Source: Oscillospiraceae bacterium (GTDB lineage Bacteria > Bacillota > Clostridia > Oscillospirales > Oscillospiraceae). Taken from it: a stretch of 56,712 nucleotides of DNA. Where the stretch lies: assembly GCA_017432615.1 (NCBI GenBank), contig JAFRIV010000003.1, positions 1 through 56,712 of the forward strand, given 5' to 3'. Shown here in pieces: positions 42,663 through 50,782 of the stretch (positions within the stretch are counted from its first letter, which is position 1; each line of letters begins with the position of its first letter). A program made the translations under genes and the position numbers. Below the pieces are notes generated by a model. It did not search any database. It was not told the DNA's origin and saw only the letters and a list, made by a program, of their open reading frames with translations.

Positions 42663-43856
42663 ATGAGCAAACAATGCATCGCAATGCTCCTTGCCGGTGG
42701 GCAGGGCTCCCGCCTCTATGCCCTCACGCAGGACGTTGCGAAACCCGGCGTTCCCTTCGGCGGAAAGTACCGGATTATCGACTTTCCGCTCTCCAATTGT
42801 GCCAATTCCGGCATTGACACCGTCGGTGTTCTGACCCAGTACCGTCCGCTTCAGCTCAACAGCTATATCGGCAGCGGCCAGCCCTGGGATCTTGACGTGG
42901 ATGACGGCGGCGTCTATATTCTTCCCCCGTATCAGACGGCAGGCGAAAAAGGTTCCTGGTTTACCGGTACGGCCAACGCCATTTATCAGAATATCTCCTT
43001 CATGGAAGGATTTGAGCCGGAAAACGTACTCATCCTCTCCGGCGACCACATCTATAAAATGGACTATGCCGACATGCTCAAAGAGCATCTCAGCCACAAT
43101 GCTGCCCTCACCATCGCGGTGCAGCAGGTCTCCATGGAAGAAGCCACCCGCCTCGGCATTATGAGCTGCGGTGATAACGGCTATATCAATGAGTTTGAGG
43201 AAAAGCCCGCCCATCCGAAAAGCGATCTTGCCTCTATGGGCATCTACATCTTCAATTGGAAGAAGCTGCGTGATTACCTAATCGCCGACGAGAACGACCC
43301 GAAATCCAGCAAGGACTTCGGCAAGAACATTATCCCGAACATGCTCGCCGCGGGGGAGAAGCTCTGGCCTTATCGCTTCAACGGCTACTGGCGTGACGTC
43401 GGCACCATCACCTCCCTGTGGGATGCCAATATGGATATGCTCTCCACTACGCTGATCAACCTCTACGATCCCTCCTGGCCGATCTACTCCCGCAGTCCGA
43501 TCTGCCCTCCGCATTACACCGGAGAAGGCTCTTCCATAGTCCATTCTATTATCTCGGAAGGCTGTGAGATCTTTGGCCGCGTTGAAAACTCCGTTCTTTC
43601 CCCGTCTGTCAAGGTCGGCAGGAACGCAAGCGTTCTCTACAGTGTCCTGATGCCCGGCGCCGTGGTGGAAGACGGCGCTACCGTGGAATATGCCATCGTC
43701 GGCGAAAACACGGTGATCCATAAAAACGCGCACGTGGGCGCTGAGCCGGACGGCAGTGAAAAATGGGGCGTTGCCACCTGCGGGCCCAACATTGAAATTC
43801 GCGAAGGCGCAGCGGTTCCTGCTGCCGCCATGATCTACACGGGTGAGGAGGTCTGA
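42663..43856 (+). CDS. glgC: Glucose-1-phosphate adenylyltransferase, catalytic subunit
   Basis: 397 residues. [40 protein letters not shown] is the catalytic nucleotide-binding start; [18 protein letters not shown] carries the sugar-phosphate lysine; the C-terminal half is a left-handed beta helix. It makes ADP-glucose for glycogen. The stop overlaps the glgD start by one base (ATGA), so the subunits are probably made in step. A 19-base gap separates it from pth. Confidence 0.95.
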   Translation: MSKQCIAMLLAGGQGSRLYALTQDVAKPGVPFGGKYRIIDFPLSNCANSGIDTVGVLTQYRPLQLNSYIGSGQPWDLDVDDGGVYILPPYQTAGEKGSWFTGTANAIYQNISFMEGFEPENVLILSGDHIYKMDYADMLKEHLSHNAALTIAVQQVSMEEATRLGIMSCGDNGYINEFEEKPAHPKSDLASMGIYIFNWKKLRDYLIADENDPKSSKDFGKNIIPNMLAAGEKLWPYRFNGYWRDVGTITSLWDANMDMLSTTLINLYDPSWPIYSRSPICPPHYTGEGSSIVHSIISEGCEIFGRVENSVLSPSVKVGRNASVLYSVLMPGAVVEDGATVEYAIVGENTVIHKNAHVGAEPDGSEKWGVATCGPNIEIREGAAVPAAAMIYTGEEV

Positions 43857-44971
43857 TGATGAATAACTATCATGGCATTATTTTTGCATATAAATCCTAT
43901 CCCGAGCTCCGTGAGCTGGTTGCCGAGCGTACGGCGGCTTCTCTGCCGATCTGCAGCCGTTACCGCCTGATCGACTTTGCCCTTTCTTCCCTGCGCAATG
44001 CCGACATTGTTGACGTCGGCGTGATTATGCAGCGTGACTACCAGTCTCTGCTTGACCACCTGGGGGCAGGCAAGCCCTGGGATATGAGCCGCCGTTCCGG
44101 CGGGCTCAGGATGCTGCCGCCGTTCGGTCTGCCGGCCTTCCATCAGGGAGACTATGCCGGCACCATCGAAGCGCTCAACGCGGTGGCTTCCTATATCGAG
44201 GAAAGTCCGAAGAAATATTTTGTTCTGATGATCGGCAACCTCTGTGCCAATATCAACCTGCGGGAAGTCTGCCGTGTGCACGAGGAGTCTGATGCCGAGA
44301 TTACGGCCGTCTGTGCCAATTACGAGCCGGATGTTCTTCACAACCGCTATGTTGTCGGGGACGACGGTTATGTCATGCAGTGCCTGTATGACCGCTCCGG
44401 CCCCTCTCAGGGTATCCCCTCCCTGGAGTGCTATATCATCAACAAGGATACGCTCCTTCGCCTGATGGATCGTTGCCGTGCGCTGGACAAATACCGTTGG
44501 CATCAGGATGCGATCGCCATGTTCCTGCGGGAGGGCGGCAAGATGAATACCTACATCCACCGCACCTATGCGCGCGTCATCAAGGATGTGAACGGCTATT
44601 ATGCCGCCAACATGGATCTGCTGCTGAGCGGCAACCGGGCTTCCCTCTTCCCACCGTCACGCCCGGTACGCACCAAACTGGCCAAGGGCGTCAGCACTTA
44701 CTACGGCACAGAGGCTTCTTCTGTCAACAGCCTTGTGGCGGATGACTGTATCATTGAAGGCTCCCTCGAAAACTGTATCATCTTCCGCGGCGTGCATGTG
44801 GAAAAGGGCGCTGTGCTGAAAAACTGCATCATCATGAAGAGCGGCATCGTAAAAGAAGGTTCACATCTCAGTTATGTGATTTCTGACAAATCTGTCATCT
44901 TCTCCCCGGAAACCACTTTGACAGGTTCCCCGAAGCTGCCCATCGTGGTCCCGAAGGGTACAGAAGTCTAA
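43856..44971 (+). CDS. glgD: Glucose-1-phosphate adenylyltransferase, GlgD subunit
   Basis: 371 residues. The fold follows GlgC (SRYRLIDFALSSLRNADIVDVGVI; HLGAGKPWDM; a C-terminal hexapeptide helix with VADDCIIEGSLENCIIF), but the GGxGxRL nucleotide loop is replaced by IIFAYKSYPELRELV, so it is the non-catalytic or regulatory partner known in Bacillota. Two ATGs (43856 and 43859) follow gaggaggtctg; the first is used here. Confidence 0.94.
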   Translation: MMNNYHGIIFAYKSYPELRELVAERTAASLPICSRYRLIDFALSSLRNADIVDVGVIMQRDYQSLLDHLGAGKPWDMSRRSGGLRMLPPFGLPAFHQGDYAGTIEALNAVASYIEESPKKYFVLMIGNLCANINLREVCRVHEESDAEITAVCANYEPDVLHNRYVVGDDGYVMQCLYDRSGPSQGIPSLECYIINKDTLLRLMDRCRALDKYRWHQDAIAMFLREGGKMNTYIHRTYARVIKDVNGYYAANMDLLLSGNRASLFPPSRPVRTKLAKGVSTYYGTEASSVNSLVADDCIIEGSLENCIIFRGVHVEKGAVLKNCIIMKSGIVKEGSHLSYVISDKSVIFSPETTLTGSPKLPIVVPKGTEV

Positions 44972-44983
44972 ACGCATACCCGA

Positions 44984-45025
44984 ACAGCTCTCTGACCGGT
45001 TTGAAAAGCCCGGGCAGAGAGCTGT
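44984..45025 (+). other. Hairpin between glgD and glgP
   Basis: Perfect 11-bp stem ACAGCTCTCTG (44984-44994) / CAGAGAGCTGT (45015-45025), 20-base loop, no T tract after it. Probably tunes glgP relative to glgCD by processing or stability. It ends about 10 bases before the glgP ribosome site. Confidence 0.65.
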
Positions 45026-45047
45026 ATCAAAGATAAAGGAGAACTGA

Positions 45048-47447
45048 ATGAACAGCAACATCTCTCGCGATGAGATTCATTCCGTTATAGAAGACAAGCT
45101 GTGTGCCGTTTTCAGCGTCACCAGCGCCACCGCAACGGACGAGCAGGTCTTTGAAGCGGCGGCAATTACGATCCGTGAGATCATGAGCCGCTTTCTCGCC
45201 ATCAAAAATCCGACGGAAAGAAAAAAAGAAGTGCACTATATGTCCATGGAATTTCTCATGGGCAGAAGCCTGATGAAAAATGCCTACAATATCGGCATTT
45301 CCGAGGCACTTTACGGGGCACTGGAAGACCTTGGCCGCAACCCGGTCGATATCTTTGAAACGGAACCGGATGCCGGTCTCGGCAACGGCGGTCTCGGCCG
45401 TCTTGCTGCCTGCTATATGGACAGTATGGCCACGCTCGGCCTGAACGGCACAGGATATTCTCTCTGCTACGAACTGGGCATCTTCCGCCAGAAGTTCGTG
45501 AACGGCTGCCAGACGGAGACTGCCGACAACTGGCGTTCAGCCATGGAAAGCTGGCTGATCCCCCGCTATGAAGACACGGTCGAGGTCCGTTTCGGCGGCC
45601 GCATTGAACCGCACTGGGACAATCTCGGTCACTATACGGCGGAGTATGCCGGTTATACCGCTGTGGAAGCGATACCGCGGGATATGCTGATTGCAGGTTA
45701 TGGTTGTGACGATATCAACACCCTGCGTCTGTGGGATGCCCATGCCGTCGACCAGTTGGATATGTTCCTTTTCTCGGAAGGCAAGTACGTGGAAAGCCTG
45801 GAAAAGCGCACCCTGACGGAAGTCATCACCAAAGTGCTCTACCCGGCTGATGACCATATCGAAGGCAAGGAACTGCGCTTAAAGCAGCAGTATTTCTTCG
45901 TTTCCGCTTCTGCGCAGGACATCGTACGCAAGCATGTGGCACGCTGGGGCGATATTCGTTCCTTTGCCGAGCACCATGTCATTCAGATCAACGACACACA
46001 CCCCACCATGATCATTCCCGAACTCATGCGCATCTTTATGGATGATTACGGTTTCGGCTGGGATGAAGCCTGGAACATCGTAAAAGCTTCCGTGGCCTAT
46101 ACCAACCATACGGTCATGAGTGAAGCGCTGGAAAAGTGGCCGCAGGAACTGATCGCCCGTCTTCTCCCGCGCGTGTGGGAGATTATGTGCGAGATCAACC
46201 GCCGCTGGTGTGATTTCCTGATTACCCGGTTTGGACCCGGCGAGCAGGTCGGCCGCAACCTGATCATCCGTGACGGACAGGTTCACATGGCCAACATGTG
46301 CCTTGCCGCCTGCTACAAGATCAATGGGGTATCCCGCCTCCATGGGGATATCATTAAAAATGACCTCTTCCGTGATATTGCCTCCTTCCGGGGTGAGCGC
46401 TTTACCTACGTGACCAACGGCATCGATCACCGCCGCTGGCTCAGCCAGATCAACCCCGGTCTGCACCACCTCATCTGCGATCTTCTGGGATCCGACGCCT
46501 GGCTGACGGATTCTTCTCTCCTTAGCGGCCTTGCCGCATTTGAAGGCGATGAAGCCGTTCGCCGCCGCATGCTGGAGATCAAAGCTGAAAACCGCCGGCG
46601 TTTTGCCGCCTTTGCCAGACGCAACGATAACGTCCTCCTCAATCCGGATGCGATAATGGACGTGCAGATCAAGCGCCTGCACGAATATAAACGCCAGCTA
46701 CTCTGTGCCATGCACATTGCCAAGCTGCAGCTGCAGCTGCACGACGAGCCCGGCCGTCCCTTCCTGCCGCGTACCTATGTCTTCGGGGCCAAGGCAGCTG
46801 CCGGTTATCGCACGGCCAAGCGCATCATTGAACTGCTCCTCTCCATGCAGGACGATATCAACAACGATCCTCTCTGCAAAGACAGGCTCCAGATCTATTT
46901 TGTCGAGAATTACCGCGTCTCCGCGGCGGAGGCGATCGTACCGGCCGCCCAGGTTTCGGAGCAGATCTCGACTGCCGGCAAGGAAGCTTCCGGCACCGGC
47001 TGCATGAAGCTGATGATGAACGGGGCCGTCACCATCGGTACGCTCGACGGCGCCAATGTCGAGATGTATGATTTCCTGGGTGAGAACAATATGTTCCTCT
47101 TCGGTCTGCATGAGGACGAGATCACCCGCCTGCGCCGGAGCGGCTATAACCCGTCTGAGATGGCCCGCAGTGATTCGGAACTGGAATGCGTCCTCTCCCG
47201 CTTCTCCAACGGCTTCCGCGACGGCAAGAGCTATTCCGACTTGGTCTCCGGCCTGCTCTACGGCGGCGACCCGTACATGCTCATTGCCGACTTCCGCTCC
47301 TATACCGACACGCAGGAGAAGCTCTATTCCCGCATTGCCAACCCGTCCGAGCTTGGCCGTCTCGAGCTCATGAATGTGGCCTGCTCCGGCTTCTTCTCTG
47401 CCGACCGTGCGGTAAAGGAATACGCCGACAACATCTGGCACATATAA
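45048..47447 (+). CDS. glgP: Glycogen phosphorylase
   Basis: 799 residues. VHYMSMEFLMGRSL, EPDAGLGNGGLGRLAACYMDS, a NDTHPTMIIPELMRI segment, VTNGIDHRRWL, QIKRLHEYKRQLL and the PLP region EASGTGCMKLMMNGAVTIGTLDGANVE, where K654 should hold PLP. It releases glucose 1-phosphate from alpha-1,4-glucan with phosphate. Being in line with glgC and glgD, synthesis and breakdown share a transcript; glycogen synthase and branching enzyme are not in the window. ATG follows aaaggagaactga. Confidence 0.95.
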   Translation: MNSNISRDEIHSVIEDKLCAVFSVTSATATDEQVFEAAAITIREIMSRFLAIKNPTERKKEVHYMSMEFLMGRSLMKNAYNIGISEALYGALEDLGRNPVDIFETEPDAGLGNGGLGRLAACYMDSMATLGLNGTGYSLCYELGIFRQKFVNGCQTETADNWRSAMESWLIPRYEDTVEVRFGGRIEPHWDNLGHYTAEYAGYTAVEAIPRDMLIAGYGCDDINTLRLWDAHAVDQLDMFLFSEGKYVESLEKRTLTEVITKVLYPADDHIEGKELRLKQQYFFVSASAQDIVRKHVARWGDIRSFAEHHVIQINDTHPTMIIPELMRIFMDDYGFGWDEAWNIVKASVAYTNHTVMSEALEKWPQELIARLLPRVWEIMCEINRRWCDFLITRFGPGEQVGRNLIIRDGQVHMANMCLAACYKINGVSRLHGDIIKNDLFRDIASFRGERFTYVTNGIDHRRWLSQINPGLHHLICDLLGSDAWLTDSSLLSGLAAFEGDEAVRRRMLEIKAENRRRFAAFARRNDNVLLNPDAIMDVQIKRLHEYKRQLLCAMHIAKLQLQLHDEPGRPFLPRTYVFGAKAAAGYRTAKRIIELLLSMQDDINNDPLCKDRLQIYFVENYRVSAAEAIVPAAQVSEQISTAGKEASGTGCMKLMMNGAVTIGTLDGANVEMYDFLGENNMFLFGLHEDEITRLRRSGYNPSEMARSDSELECVLSRFSNGFRDGKSYSDLVSGLLYGGDPYMLIADFRSYTDTQEKLYSRIANPSELGRLELMNVACSGFFSADRAVKEYADNIWHI

Positions 47448-47467
47448 AACAGATCCTGTTATATCCC

Positions 47468-47504
47468 GGCCACAGAGGCTTTCCGGCCCCTGTGGCCTTT
47501 TTCT
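47468..47504 (+). terminator. First terminator after glgP
   Basis: GGCCACAG-a-GG pairs with CC-c-CTGTGGCC (47468-47478 with 47487-47497), then tttttctg. Confidence 0.85.
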
Positions 47505-47543
47505 GTTATTTTTCTTGACTCCTATACAAAAAATCGTCAATCC

Positions 47544-47578
47544 CCGGTGCGGCAGCCATCTGCCCCACCGGCTTTTTT
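47544..47578 (+). terminator. Second terminator after glgP
   Basis: CCGGTG-c-GGCAG pairs with CTGCC-c-CACCGG (47544-47571), then cttttttg. Two terminators in series isolate the region that follows. Confidence 0.85.
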
Positions 47579-47671
47579 GCATTATCAACCTGGAGAAACT
47601 CTTGTTTCCGCCGCGAAGATATCGCCAATATGCAGGGATATTTCCTTATAGCGCCCTCGGACATTTACTCA

Positions 47672-47692
47672 TGTAACCTCCTATGTAACTGC
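47672..47692. repeat. Paired hexamer repeat, copy 1
   Basis: TGTAAC (47672-47677), 6 bases, TGTAACTGC (47684-47692). Same spacing and same trailing TGC as copy 2, 217 bases downstream. Confidence 0.75.
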
Positions 47693-47748
47693 TCAAATAT
47701 CAAAGGAAAAAATCAGTATTTCCCTATTGGAAAATTTCGCAAATTTTC

Positions 47749-47777
47749 TTGTCTTCCCGGTTCCTTTGTAGTATAAT
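47749..47777 (+). promoter_or_regulatory. Promoter between the two hexamer repeats
   Basis: TTGTCT (47749-47754), 17-base gap, TATAAT (47772-47777). It may drive the secreted-protein genes with a long leader of about 225 bases. Confidence 0.55.
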
Positions 47778-47888
47778 TCATTATGGTAAACCTTATGCTG
47801 GCACTGCAGGTTGGCCGGCCAGGTAATCTGAATGATCCTGACCGCATATTTAATAAAAATCAGTAAAAAAACAATCAAAAAACAGGCG

Positions 47889-47909
47889 TGTAACCGCTGG
47901 TGTAACTGC
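47889..47909. repeat. Paired hexamer repeat, copy 2
   Basis: TGTAAC (47889-47894), 6 bases, TGTAACTGC (47901-47909). It sits immediately upstream of the TACAAT element at 47917-47922, where an activator or repressor would act. Confidence 0.75.
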
Positions 47910-48008
47910 AATGTGCTACAATGAGGATAATATAGGTGCAATCTGCACTTTCATTGTGTTGGCAAGATATTATTAAGAACTTATATAGTTGTAAGGGAGT
48001 AAAGAAAA

Positions 48009-48515
48009 ATGGAAAACAGAAAGTTCAATATAAAAATCAAAAACGTTCTGGCAGCGTTTTTTGCCGTGTCTGTTTTGGCGACGCTGGGCAGCGTCTCTTT
48101 TGCCGAGGATGATGGTCTGCCGCCCGAGGTGTGGGCTTCCCGGGCGGAACGCCGTGCACAGGCAGAAGCGGAAGAAGCAGCCGGCCATCTGGAAGAGGAA
48201 GACCTCCTCTGGGAAGACGACCTTCTCCTCTATGAGGATGAGGAAGATGCCGTCCTCGTTGGTGAGGAACTCACAGGCCCAGTCATTATTGAGGCGGAGA
48301 TCCTCACAGGCGATGAGGTCACCATCGGCAGTATCCTCCGCTTTACCTCCATAATTACGGAGGAACTGGACTGGGAGACTGTCACCTATCAGTGGCAGAC
48401 CAGTGCCGACGGGGAAGAATGGTTTGATGTGGAAGATGCCGATCAGGCGACCCTGACGATCACCGTGGATGAAACGAATGTCGACAGTTACTGGCGGCTT
48501 GTCGTCCGTGACTGA
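48009..48515 (+). CDS. Secreted acidic protein with Ig-like C-terminus
   Basis: 168 residues. Signal peptide about 1-32 (NVLAAFFAVSVLATLGSVSFA). A highly acidic middle follows (EEEDLLWEDDLLLYEDEEDAVLVGEEL), then a single Ig-like module (about 95-167) containing VTYQWQTSADGEEWFDVEDADQATLTITVD and ending YWRLVVRD. The same module closes the next protein. No LPxTG motif, lipobox or second membrane helix is present, so it is either released or held non-covalently. Ribosome site aagggag lies about 9 bases upstream. I do not recognise a family; it ends 44 bases before the next secreted-protein gene. Confidence 0.75.
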   Translation: MENRKFNIKIKNVLAAFFAVSVLATLGSVSFAEDDGLPPEVWASRAERRAQAEAEEAAGHLEEEDLLWEDDLLLYEDEEDAVLVGEELTGPVIIEAEILTGDEVTIGSILRFTSIITEELDWETVTYQWQTSADGEEWFDVEDADQATLTITVDETNVDSYWRLVVRD

Positions 48516-48559
48516 CGGGCGGGCAGGTCTCTGAGTTCCGAAGAAAGGAAGATAGATCG

Positions 48560-50716
48560 ATGAAGAACATGAAAAAATACCTTGCTGTACTCCTCTCCGT
48601 GCTTCTGTTGGTTGCCGTGCTTCCTGCCGGCGCCTTTGCCGCGGGCAGGGAACTGATCAGCAACTCCCTCCATATCCGGTCGTTCCGGCCGTTTATTGTG
48701 GTGGAAGAGCCGTGGGACGCGGATACAGCCCTTCTTGCTGAAGGGAACGACGTCCTGGATGAAAAGGAATCTGAAGAGGATGACCTCCTGAACGGCATAG
48801 ACCTTCTGGAAGGCGATGAAAACCTTTCCGAAGAAGAGGAAGAGCTCCTCAATTCCGGAGAAGATACCCTTTCCCCTGATGACGAAGACGACGACCTCCT
48901 CGTGGATGACGAAGAGGACGACCTTCTTCCTTCCGAGCCTGAGGAGTTTGATCCTTACGCCGCCTACGAGCTGTATCTCACCCTCACCCCCAGTGAACAG
49001 TTGAAGTATGTTGCCGGCCTTATGGCAAACTATGAAGATTACGAAGCCTTCCTCGCCGTGAAAAACGAGGCCGAGTCCGTATCCGAGCCGGAAGAGGAAA
49101 GCGGGCCGACAGTCGGGACTGAGCCTGAAGCCGACCTCACCGAGGTCGATTTAACTGAGCCCGAAACGGAACCCACCGAGGATGAGCAGACCGAGCCTGA
49201 AACCGAGCTCACGGAGGGCGAGCAGACCGAACCCGAAGCCGAGCCCGAAGTCGAGTCTACTGAGAGTGAACCGATCGAGTCCGAAGCCGAGCCCACCGAA
49301 GGCGAGCAGACCGAACCCGAAGCCGAGCCCACCGAGGGTGAGCAGACCGAGCCCGAAGCCGAGCCCACAGAGGGTGAGCAGACCGAGCCAGAAGCCGAGC
49401 CCACCGAAGGCGAGCAGACCGAACCTGAAGCCGAGCCTACCGAAGACGAGTCGACCGAAGCCGAAGAAGTGGATCCGGCCCTCCTCGCCGCATACGAGGC
49501 CTACCTCGCGATGACGGAAGAGGAACAGGCTGAATACCTCGCCTCCCTCACGGAAGAAGAACTCGCCGCCTTCAATGCTTTCCTCGAGGCCAGAGCAGCA
49601 GACGCTGACGGAAATAAAGAAGAGGAAAATAAAGAAGTAGAGAACACCGAAGCCGAAGAAGTGGACCCGAAACTCCTCGCCGCCTATGAGGCCTACCGCG
49701 CGATGACGGAAGAGGAACAGGCTGAATACCTCGCCTCTCTCACGGAAGAAGAGCTCGCCGCTTTCAATTCCTTTGTCGAGGCAAGAGCAGCAGACGATGA
49801 CGGGAATAAAGAAGATGAAAATAAAGAAGTAGAGAACACCGAAGCCGAAGAAGTGGATCCTGCCCTCCTCGCCGCCTACGAGGCCTACCTCGCCATGACG
49901 GAAGAGGAACAGACTGAATACCTCGCTTCTCTCACGGAACAAGAACTCGCCGTCTTCAATGCCTTTGTTGAGGCACGGGCTGAAGAAAATAAAGAAGTAG
50001 AGAACACCGAAGCCGAAGAAGTGGATCCTGCCCTCCTTGCCGCCTACGAGGCCTACCTCGCGATGACGGAAGAGGAACAGGCTGAATACCTCGCCTCCCT
50101 CACGGAAGAGGAAATCGCCGTCTTCAACGCCTTTGTTGAGGCACGAGATGAAGAGAATAAAGAAGTAGAGAACACTGAATCCGAAGAAGTGGATCCTGCC
50201 CTCCTCGCCGCCTACGAAGCCTACCTTGCCATGACGGAAGAGGAACAGGCTGAATACCTCGCCTCTCTCACGGAAGAAGAACTCACCGTCTTCAATGCCT
50301 TCCTTGAAGCCCAGACAGCTAAAGAGGTAGCCGAGAAAGAAGACAGTAAAGAAACAGCAGAAACACCGGAACAGGAAGAACCGGAGTATGAAGTTAAGAT
50401 TCATGTGGATATTGAAAATGATTGGGATACCGGGGAAAGCATTGGTTATTTCTATTCTGAGATCATCGGCGATGTCGACATGAACAATGTCGCTTATCAG
50501 TGGCAGATTTCTTATGATGGTGAAACTTGGGCAGACATTCCTGGCGCGATGGATCCTGAACTTGTAGTTGTCTTTGATAAGGATAATGCTTTTGCACACT
50601 GGCATGTTCTTGTCGAAATCCTGGAGGATGATTTTCCTGATAATAATCAGGAGCAGGCACCTGTTGAAGATATTCCAGAAGGGTTCCTCGAAGAGATCTC
50701 CCTTCCGGTTGAATAA
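48560..50716 (+). CDS. Secreted acidic repeat protein with Ig-like C-terminus
   Basis: 718 residues. Signal peptide 1-28 (YLAVLLSVLLLVAVLPAGAFA). Residues 50-128 are Asp/Glu/Leu-rich (DDLL repeats). A diverged helical repeat sits at 129-170, then a Thr/Glu/Pro low-complexity stretch at about 190-300, five near-identical helical repeats at 302-585, and an Ig-like module (about 608-688) with VAYQWQISYDGETWADIPG. The protein is extremely acidic and has no LPxTG or other anchor. A stalk-like structure (disordered spacer plus helical hairpins presenting an Ig tip) is an inference. ATG follows gaaggaaagatagatcg. I cannot name a family. Confidence 0.8.
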   Translation: MKNMKKYLAVLLSVLLLVAVLPAGAFAAGRELISNSLHIRSFRPFIVVEEPWDADTALLAEGNDVLDEKESEEDDLLNGIDLLEGDENLSEEEEELLNSGEDTLSPDDEDDDLLVDDEEDDLLPSEPEEFDPYAAYELYLTLTPSEQLKYVAGLMANYEDYEAFLAVKNEAESVSEPEEESGPTVGTEPEADLTEVDLTEPETEPTEDEQTEPETELTEGEQTEPEAEPEVESTESEPIESEAEPTEGEQTEPEAEPTEGEQTEPEAEPTEGEQTEPEAEPTEGEQTEPEAEPTEDESTEAEEVDPALLAAYEAYLAMTEEEQAEYLASLTEEELAAFNAFLEARAADADGNKEEENKEVENTEAEEVDPKLLAAYEAYRAMTEEEQAEYLASLTEEELAAFNSFVEARAADDDGNKEDENKEVENTEAEEVDPALLAAYEAYLAMTEEEQTEYLASLTEQELAVFNAFVEARAEENKEVENTEAEEVDPALLAAYEAYLAMTEEEQAEYLASLTEEEIAVFNAFVEARDEENKEVENTESEEVDPALLAAYEAYLAMTEEEQAEYLASLTEEELTVFNAFLEAQTAKEVAEKEDSKETAETPEQEEPEYEVKIHVDIENDWDTGESIGYFYSEIIGDVDMNNVAYQWQISYDGETWADIPGAMDPELVVVFDKDNAFAHWHVLVEILEDDFPDNNQEQAPVEDIPEGFLEEISLPVE
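49127..49459 (+). repeat. 36-bp tandem repeats coding TEPEAEPTEGEQ
   Basis: About residues 190-300 of the 718-residue protein. The last four units are nearly identical in protein (12-residue unit), with scattered synonymous changes such as gaa/gag and ggc/ggt; earlier units are diverged. Confidence 0.9.
49463..50314 (+). repeat. Five long tandem repeats of a helical-hairpin module
   Basis: Residues 302-346, 367-411, 430-473, 487-529 and 542-585. Core: DPALLAAYEAYLAMTEEEQ, then AEYLASLTEEELAAFNAF. Linkers contain ENKEVENTEAEE and shorten from about 20 to about 12 residues toward the C-terminus. A sixth, diverged copy (FDPYAAYELYLTLTPSEQ) lies earlier at 129-170. Confidence 0.92.
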
Positions 50717-50734
50717 AGCCGGAGGGGTATTGAC

Positions 50735-50765
50735 GTCATAAATGCAAAAACGCAGAAATTATGAC
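50735..50765. repeat. Inverted repeat before the adhesin gene
   Basis: GTCATAA (50735-50741) and TTATGAC (50759-50765), 18 bases before the adhesin start codon. No T tract; could be an mRNA hairpin near the ribosome site or an operator. Confidence 0.45.
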
Positions 50766-50782
50766 ATGAAAGGAAAAATGTC

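Larger units (their letters stand above)
47579..48008. other. AT-rich intergenic region before the surface-protein cluster
   Basis: 430 bases without a convincing gene. It contains two copies of the TGTAAC-N6-TGTAACTGC motif, one good promoter and a second -10 candidate (TACAAT at 47917-47922). A 27-codon frame (47783-47866) directly after the promoter has no ribosome site. Confidence 0.7.

Noticed and set aside
47693-47941. 82-codon minus-strand frame before the surface cluster
   Set aside because: AT-driven composition (Leu/Ile/Phe/Tyr/Lys), no ribosome site and no family likeness.
49127-50314. CRISPR-like regular repeats
   Set aside because: The repeats are in-frame coding repeats without unique spacers; no cas genes are present.
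49151-50605. 484-codon minus-strand frame over the repeat protein
   Set aside because: Phe/Gly-rich repeat arises from the complement of the Glu-rich repeats; the plus strand has the signal peptide and ribosome site.
48009-50716. Sortase (LPxTG) anchoring of the first two surface proteins
   Set aside because: Neither C-terminus has LPxTG, a hydrophobic stretch or a basic tail.
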